Positions 58,010-64,000 of a stretch of 64,000 nucleotides of DNA are shown here, piece after piece. A program made the position numbers and the translations under genes. Below the pieces are notes generated by a model. That model saw only the letters and a program-made list of their open reading frames with translations. It was not told the DNA's origin and did no database searches. Each line of letters begins with the position of its first letter. The first letter of the stretch is position 1. Source of the DNA: Rutpela maculata (lineage: Eukaryota > Arthropoda > Insecta > Coleoptera > Cerambycidae); contig OW386288.2 in NCBI GenBank assembly GCA_936432065.2, forward strand, positions 12,574,706 through 12,638,705. Reading direction: 5' to 3'.

Positions 58010-59529
58010 CTACTTCAGTAAGTTTTCCATGGCGTATTCATGCTGAGGCAGGTTGGTAAGAGTGGAACATTCTTGTGCACGAAATGCTGATGTTGACGGA
58101 GCACTTATATCAATTGGCCCTTCCACTTCTGGTGGTGTTCCTAATAACACAAAGAAGTTTAGGAAAAAAAAACGCAAATGAATTCAGGTTATTATTACTA
58201 CATGAATTTAGGCGCAGTTTGAAAGACTGCAGCTTGTTTACACCAAAATAACATGGACATATTTCAAGAGAAAATCAAGCTAAATTCGTTATTATCATTA
58301 CAAAGCATGTTTTTGGTACTAGAGACAAAGCATGGTTGCGATTGAGTTTCAAGCAGAATTCGTCCAAAGCAGCAAAGAGGTTAACATTAATTTTTCTTTT
58401 ATACCACTAATAGCCAGAAAGTGTAAAGAATCATTTAAAGACTTTGTTGGGCCTGTTTTATTCGAAGAACCACTTGGAATGTATTATTTTAGATTTTAAT
58501 TACGGGAAAGGATTGATATAATAAACCAGTAATTTTAGAGTACTTTACTGTAAGCTTTGACTTGTATATTGATAAATGGTAAACTGCTATATTTTAAAGC
58601 TTGTATAAGACTTAAAAACTACCCTTATCCTATGACATCCTGTCTACCTACTGCCCAACCTCGTCTGGTGAGAGTTACGCAAATTCCAGGCCAGACAGTA
58701 GTCCTGACAGCCATTTCTGGTTTAGGCCAAATTTAAAAATAAACAAAAATAATGCGTCTGCATAGCCTCAACAGTCTTTAAGATTCCGAGACATCAACAT
58801 CTAATATAAGATACTGATTTATTTAATTATAACCTCTCGAAGTAACTTTCAAAGTAACTGTTATTTTAGTATGTTAGCAAAGAAAAATTTACCTGGTGCG
58901 TAGTAAGGTAAATGCATGGAAGGAATGCTGTCAGCTTTCAAATTCGCTCCCCATCGGCCATAAATTCGACAATCATTTGCAAAATGGATATCACAAATTC
59001 TGTAGCCAGCTCTGATATTATTCATTTCCTTGCCTTCTACTTTGCTATTTTTAATTCGTGTTAACCACTCACTGAAAGCTATAACAAAAAATTAAATATT
59101 AAATTCATTTGAGAGCTCATAATAATTAAAATAAAATAGTAATTTATGCAAAAGGTGCATAAAGTAATACTTCTGTCACAAATGGGAAGTTTGACTTCAC
59201 AACTCGTAGACAAGTGCGGCAATCCCATGATGAGTGAATAAAATAAAAATAATCTAAGTAATATTTGTCCAACAAATAGTATGTCTTTTTTATTAGCAGC
59301 TCTGTCTTTTTATGAAAATGCATAAATGAGTCTTATGGAGATACCTACATTTCTATTTAAACATTTCAGTAAAAATTATAAATTTTATAACCTAACCTTC
59401 ATTCCAAATATTTCCTAGTAGTTATTTGTATAAATACTGATAAAAAATGTAAGAATTTACCTTTTGGTCACTAGGAAACCGATGCATTTTAGAATTACTT
59501 GAAGTGTTTTTACACAATGGAACACAACA
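58010..59529 (-). CDS. THAP-domain protein gene inside transposon A, with a one-base frame break
   Basis: Minus-strand exons 59529-59461, 59078-58893 and 58140-58010 (TAG), with GT-AG borders. Exon 1 gives CCVPLCKNTSSNSKMHRFPS with the CxxxC and FP of a C2CH THAP zinc finger. Exon 2 gives FSEWLTRIKNS, then YRICDIHFAND (the CxxH pair) and LKADSIPSMHLP (the end motif). Exon 3 adds a 43-aa tail without known domain. Exons 2 and 3 join in phase 1, but exon 1 ends in phase 0 (CAAAAG|GTAAAT), so one base, probably an A in the four-A run, is missing for exon 1 to read into exon 2. A start codon is not certain: TTTTTTAG just before exon 1 is acceptor-like, and ATGGTCAAG at 59695-59687 could be a tiny first exon. 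THAP domains bind DNA and form the N-terminus of P-element transposases. No catalytic part follows. Confidence 0.65.
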
Positions 59530-59736
59530 CTAAAAAACCATGACAATTGACAGCACACAAACAAACAAAACAACAAAATAAATTATTCTGTGAGTGTTCT
59601 AAAATTACAGGCATGCGCAGCGCAAAGGAAACGACCCTAGCGGCATCTCGCGTCTGGTGTGTGTCAACTATTGCTGATTTCTTGACCTTGACCATATAAG
59701 TTTCCCGGCCATGATTATTTTAAACTGTGATAAAAG

Positions 59737-59880
59737 CAAGTTTACAACTAGAAGCAGAGATCACATGCTATAAGCCATACGACACCGTTGTCAACACGTC
59801 CAACTTATCTTTTTGTAATCCTTTCTTTCTAAGATATACTATTGCCTATATCGTTATCTCTGTTGCAGCCGGACCCTGCC
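59737..59880 (+). repeat. Right half of the target sequence split by transposon A
   Basis: Matches 63752-63894 with few substitutions (GTTTACAACTAGAAGCAGAG, GCCATACGACACCGTTGTCA, CAGCCGGACCCTGCC). Together with 47531-47591 it reconstructs the sequence found uninterrupted at 63691-63894. Confidence 0.75.
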
Positions 59881-59985
59881 GTAGAGAGATATGGCATAGT
59901 CACGTAACGACATTCGCTATTACAGGATCGCGTTATTTGACATCTAAGCATGCGCACCTTTAATCTGCGTTAAGGCATGCGGTAA

Positions 59986-60704
59986 TAGGGAGGTTTTAGG
60001 CCACTTAATTCAACAACGTTATACGTTATCCGCTATACTGATCATGCGCAGTCATAAAAAAATAACCGAATACGTTATTAACCGATAGCGTTGTACGTTA
60101 TTTGCGTTAGTTAAGGTACGGTTAATAGCGTTTAATATTTTACAGCGTTGCCCGGTAGAGAACATTTGCATTTAGTTATACATTTAATTTATTAATATCT
60201 CAATACTTACATTTAAAATATATAACTCCCGGCTCTATTTAATACACTTTCTATATATATTTTTTAATTGTGTTCGTAATAACTAATAAAATTAGTGTAT
60301 GGAAATCAGTCTTTGGCAACGTTGCTATTTTTGTCACAGGGTGTATTGTAGTGGTATTATGAACATAACCTGACTTTTTCATATTTGTTTTTTGTTATAT
60401 CTATATACTTGAAAGGAAATATTCGTAGTGTGAATCTGTTGATTTTGTAATTATGGAAGTGTTCAAGATTTGTAAAAGAGACTCTACAAACCTTGGGAAG
60501 TGTTAAAAAAACGTGAGGTTATGTATGTTTACATTGTTTAGGTACGTCACTTAACGTCAAGAAAGCATAATGGTTTCAAAAACTCAAAACGTGTCAAAAT
60601 ATTAATACCGGAATCCCTTATTTTCGAGCTAATGCGCATGTTCAGTATAACGTTTCACGTTTAACGTATTAGTAAATTTAAAGGGCCTAAAATCTCCCTA
60701 AATA
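59986..60704. mobile_element. TIR element of about 715 bp
   Basis: TAGGGAGGTTTTAGGCC on the left and GGCCTAAAATCTCCCTA on the right. ATGCGCA at both subterminal regions and several CGTTATACGTTA-type short repeats inside. No coding frame. Confidence 0.55.
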
Positions 60705-61008
60705 ACTTAGCGCCTGACGTAATTTCGGTACGTTTAGCGAACGTCGAGTAAACGACGTTATCTTCATCTCGGTGAAACAGGCTTATTACGGTGATCATTA
60801 GTTATTGGTTATTTTCTGTTTATTGAAAAATAAGCAATGACAGACTCATTTTGGTATTATGGTGCAACTTAGTTATTTTCCATAACAGATTATTGTTTAA
60901 ATTATTGAAATATAACAGATTATTGGAAAATAACTAATAATTGGTATTATGGTGACAAAAATGTAATCAATAATCATAATTCAATATTGATAATTTTAAG
61001 AAGAGGTT

Positions 61009-61161
61009 TAAGGGCCAGTTGTACGAACTAAGTTGAGCCAAGTTCAGCTTGAACCAAGATCAAAAGCCAAGGTTACGAGTGTTACAATAATCGTAACCTA
61101 TGCTTTTGATCTTGGTTCGAGCTGAACTTGGCTCAACTTAGTTCGTACAACTGGCCCTTAG
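61009..61161. repeat. Near-perfect hairpin MITE, 153 bp
   Basis: AAGGGCCAGTTGTACGAACT on the left and AGTTCGTACAACTGGCCCTT on the right; the arms continue through TAAGTTGAGCCAAGTTCAGC and GATCAAAAGC to a short loop at about 61080. High arm identity suggests recent origin. Confidence 0.7.
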
Positions 61162-62005
61162 TAGTTTGAATTAGTATCGATTATTGGTTTTGACCCTTTC
61201 TCAGATAAAAGAAAATGGCGCTTAACTTTGTTTTATTAATTCGTGCCATACAAAATGAGGTGGAGAGGTAAAAATAATTCGTAATTTGTCACAAAATAGA
61301 CATATGTTTTATAAATTATTTTAGGCAACAACATAATTTAATGAAAAGACAATTAAGGGATCATTCAAATCCTTTAACTTTGCCAGAAGGTATTTTTAAA
61401 CAAGTATATAGATTAACACGTTAACGCGGGGGTTATTTTTCAGAAACATTAATTTGGTACGTTTCTTGTCCTTGGGGGTCAAGTACTAAGGCATTATTTA
61501 ATAATGTTACTTGACTCCGGCGTCAAGAATGCGTTCTAAGACTAAAATTATAGTAATTATAGTAAATAATTTTTAATACTTCCCAAGAGCTGTCGCTATA
61601 ACGCCGCACTTGACTTCGGAAACAAAAACCGTCATTGAGAAATGGAAAAATTTTGAAATGAAATGTATGCACTTATAGTTTTATGTGCTTTGCATTTTTA
61701 TGGTCAGGGTATTTACCAGAAATCGATAGGGTCAGTTAATACGACGTAAGAGGTTCTTTCCTTTGCACAAGAAGTGTGACATTCATTTTGAGTGAAAGAG
61801 ATGGTATCAATATGGATATCATAAGTTAAAGAGAAACAAAATTGCACCAGTGCAGCTCAGTGTCACACTTTTAGTGCAAAGGAAAAGGCCTAAAATGATA
61901 AAATTCCTATATTCCCTGTCAGTTGGTAGTTCGTACGCGTTTATCTTCTCAAATATTCATAAACGGATATCTAAAAGACTTCCAATATCTGTTAGTGCTT
62001 TTCAA
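61162..62005. other. Intergenic/transposon interior, no gene seen
   Basis: AT-rich sequence with two short inverted phrases (CCTTTGCACAAGAAGTGTGAC at about 61760 and GTGTCACACTTTTAGTGCAAA at about 61860) marking a small palindromic element. No coding domain. Confidence 0.35.
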
Positions 62006-62898
62006 TAGGGATGGGCAAAGTAACTCTTTTTACCGATCCGCCTCTTCGCATCTGGCTCCTATAAACGAGCCGGCTCAGTGAGTTGACTCAAAAGAGCTAC
62101 ATGACTCACAATTCCTTAATAACCCACACGGTTCGCATGTGATGCGCGCGTTGAAAAGTTATATGAGCGGATGGGGTGAAGATGTCATTTGCTGGCACAA
62201 ACCAAGTCAGGACTCATGACTCTTGCCACTGTGGAGATTCGGAGAGATAATTTTTTACACATTTTTAGAGACAAATACGCGCATTTTAATTATTATAGAT
62301 ACCTACATTTGTAAGCAACTTACTTATTATATTAACTATATTCCAACAGACATTTTAAGATGCCACCATCCAGAAAAAATAGCGAGATTTGGAACATTTC
62401 TCTACTAAACAGTGAAAGTCGGTTCGCACGCCAATGTGCACCTACGCACACATCAAACACAATGCCTATTCACAAACATAATCAGCTGATTCAAGTGAAC
62501 CGAATTATCTGAAGAACCGAACGACTCGTTTCTATTAGGCGATCCAAACCACGTGACTTCCAACATGGCGCTGAGGGCAAACATCCGGCAATCCTTTATT
62601 TTCATTCGTTAAATGAGTTTTTTTTCGGTTGCATTGGCTACGTTTCCGCGAGTTAATTAAAATAAACCCCATGTTTGCCCTCAGCGCCATATTGAAAAAT
62701 AATTTTGACAGGTCGTTGGATTGCCTAATTCTATCTGTCACCAACGTTCGAGTCGTGGTGACTCGACGGCTGTAAATGGGCCGGCGTTCATGAAAAGAGC
62801 CGAGAGTCATGTAATTCGGAAATCGAGATCCGATTCACTTGACTCGCAGTACTGAGCCGGCTCTTTGAGTTAACTCGCTCATGAGTTACCCATGCCTA
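62006..62898. mobile_element. Non-autonomous hAT element, 893 bp, TSD CTTTTCAA
   Basis: Termini TAGGGATGGGCAAAGTAACT and GAGTTACCCATGCCTA, with CTTTTCAA at both sides (61998-62005, 62899-62906). Subterminal GAGCCGGCTC repeats occur on both ends. The interior has a further nested MITE; the small frames (62223-62408, 62535-62810) are not recognisable proteins. Confidence 0.85.
62537..62732. mobile_element. MITE nested in the hAT element
   Basis: TTAGGCGATCCAA on the left and TTGGATTGCCTAA on the right; inside, ACATGGCGCTGAGGGCAAAC pairs with GTTTGCCCTCAGCGCCAT. About 196 bp. Confidence 0.6.
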
Positions 62899-63321
62899 CT
62901 TTTCAATGTGTGCACCATAATATGAGTTTTTTCTATTATTGATATTTTTCAATAACCAATTCCAGTTATTGAGAAATAACCAATGGTCCACCGTAATAAG
63001 CCTGAATATCGGGAAGCCCAAGATTTGTAGAGTATAAATCTTGAAATCAGCCGATCTGTATTTATGTTATTTGTCAGTTCGTTCCGGGTTCGTTCGTTAT
63101 TTTGTTTATATATTTGTGAGGTTACGTTGATAATTTTAATATATTTGAGGTTTTTTTGCTACTTTTTTTTCAATTTTAGAGAAAAGATAAGAAATTAGTT
63201 TATTTATTCAGTTTTAATTAAGTGTATTATTAATAAATCGATCGAAGAAGATAACGTATATACGCTATAATGGAACTGCAGTGCAATAAGTCTAAAACAA
63301 AGCCTCGTTATTTGCATCAAT

Positions 63322-63558
63322 AACGTATAGTTCATCTCAAACTTATAGCAACATGAGGCCCAGTGTTTCAATGCAAAGTTAAGCACTTTATCCTACAAAT
63401 AAATTAGCTAGAAGGTTAGAATATGAAGTTGCAATATTAAAGTGTTTAATAAAAGCATATTCTAAACTTCTAGCTAATTTATTTGTAGGATAAAGTGCTT
63501 AACTTTACATTGAAACACTGGGCCTCATGTTGCTATAAGTTTGAGATGAACTGTAACG
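63322..63558. repeat. Large near-perfect hairpin, about 235 bp
   Basis: CATGAGGCCCAGTGTTTCAA and CACTTTATCCTACAAATAAA on the left pair with TTTATTTGTAGGATAAAGTG and TTGAAACACTGGGCCTCATG on the right; arms of about 95 bp. Only a few mismatches. Likely a recent MITE. Confidence 0.65.
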
Positions 63559-63604
63559 TAATTAGCGAACGTCGTGCTGTATCACTGACTGCCATATCTC
63601 TCTA

Positions 63605-64000
63605 GTGACTCAGTGAGAAACTTGCGTGCGCTATTCCATCCTTTTTTTCGGCCTGTGTACAGACGGTTAACGTTCCCATCAACCAATCAGACGAGACCTA
63701 ACGAAATGAACTATCAATTATTTGACCTATTCTCATCTAGGGGAATAAAAGCAAGTTTACAACTAGAAGCAGAGATCAAATGCTATAAGCCATACGACAC
63801 CGTTGTCAACATGTCCAACTTATCTTTTTGTAATCCTTTCTTTCTAAGATATACTATTGCCTATATCGTTATCTCTGTTGCAGCCGGACCCTGCCTATAG
63901 TAGAGAAAGTGACTCAGTGAGAAACTTGCGTGCGCTATTCCATCCTTTTTTTCGGCCTGTGTACAGACGGTTAACGTTCCCATCAACCAATCAGACGTTT
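63605..64000 (+). repeat. Tandem duplication with 304-bp period including the intact target sequence U
   Basis: GTGACTCAGTGAGAAACTTG to CCCATCAACCAATCAGACG occurs at 63605-63693 and again at 63909-63997, running off the window. Between lies the sequence U (63691-63894), which is the unbroken counterpart of 47531-47591 plus 59737-59880. The second unit is cut by the window end. Confidence 0.7.

Larger units (their letters stand above)
47592..59729 (-). mobile_element. Transposon A: 7.36-kb CACAGT-ended element with 7-bp TSD, holding a THAP gene and nested copy B
   Basis: Left end CACAGTAGAGGAATATACAG (47592 on), right end TTTTAAACTGTG (to 59729). Flanked by ATAAAAG on both sides (47585-47591, 59730-59736). 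The uninterrupted target is present once at 63691-63894, with a single ATAAAAG (63745-63751), which fixes both borders to the base. Copy B is inserted at 52780. Excluding B and one target repeat, A is 7357 bp. The right-hand 1.7 kb holds the THAP gene on the minus strand. The rest carries a MITE (47781-48035), a SINE copy (about 48828-48955), an internal inverted repeat (about 50231-50745) and no intact transposase. The TSD length, CA termini and THAP protein suggest the P superfamily. Confidence 0.7.
60778..63004. mobile_element. 2.2-kb element with CAGGCTTATTACGGTG ends
   Basis: CAGGCTTATTACGGTG (left) and CACCGTAATAAGCCTG-like (right, to 63004; CCACCGTAATAAGCCTG). Subterminal TTATTGGTTATTTTC and its relatives recur on both sides. 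No target duplication was recognised. It contains the hairpin at 61009-61161 and the hAT element at 62006-62898. Confidence 0.5.

Overview
The window is insect nuclear DNA, most likely from a beetle. It is AT-rich, has spliced genes with GT-AG introns, and is dominated by transposable elements. The order is inferred from how the proteins read, not tested by a search. No bacterial, plasmid or phage signature was seen, and no rRNA, tRNA or CRISPR locus.

Five host or host-like genes can be assembled. (1) The last three coding exons of an acid-lipase-family gene, 10323-17065 (+). (2) A complete UFSP2 gene for the Ufm1-specific protease, seven coding exons, 21417-38244 (+), about 584 aa, with a 10.7 kb intron full of transposons. 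(3) A two-exon gene for a 243-aa secreted charged protein, 42735-45410 (+). (4) TAF12, the TFIID histone-fold subunit, two exons, 46689-47398 (-), 204 aa. (5) A small THAP-domain gene, 58010-59529 (-), with a one-base frame break; it lies inside a transposon. A short CXC-type cysteine-rich exon sits at the left edge (408-590).

The rest is repeats. 0-10 kb: decayed LINE, hAT and Tc1/mariner-like fragments, a TACTTCCACATCC inverted-repeat family, and a solo-LTR-like copy. 10-17 kb: lipase introns holding giant foldback structures. 17-21 kb: a second solo-LTR-like copy and nested hAT and MITE insertions. 23-33 kb (UFSP2 intron 5): a decayed hAT gene, a foldback with alternating 118-bp subrepeats split by a 3-kb long-TIR element, a fragment of a recurrent arthropod repeat gene, and a LINE 3' end. 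36-45 kb: two hAT elements with clean target-site duplications, one of them inside a tRNA-derived SINE. 60-64 kb: more nested MITEs and hAT elements.

The most interesting part is 47531-59880. A 7.36-kb element (A) with CACAGT termini and a 7-bp target duplication (ATAAAAG) sits about 190 bp upstream of the TAF12 start codon. The uninterrupted target sequence is present as a second copy at 63691-63894. A shortened sister copy (B, 52780-57553) of the same family has inserted into A with its own 7-bp duplication (GTATTAT). A 255-bp CACAG-ended MITE with a 7-bp duplication is in A but absent from B, and a 5S-rRNA-derived SINE is in B but absent from A. The THAP gene lies at the right end of A, so the family may be a P-superfamily-like transposon. 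No transposase catalytic domain was seen.
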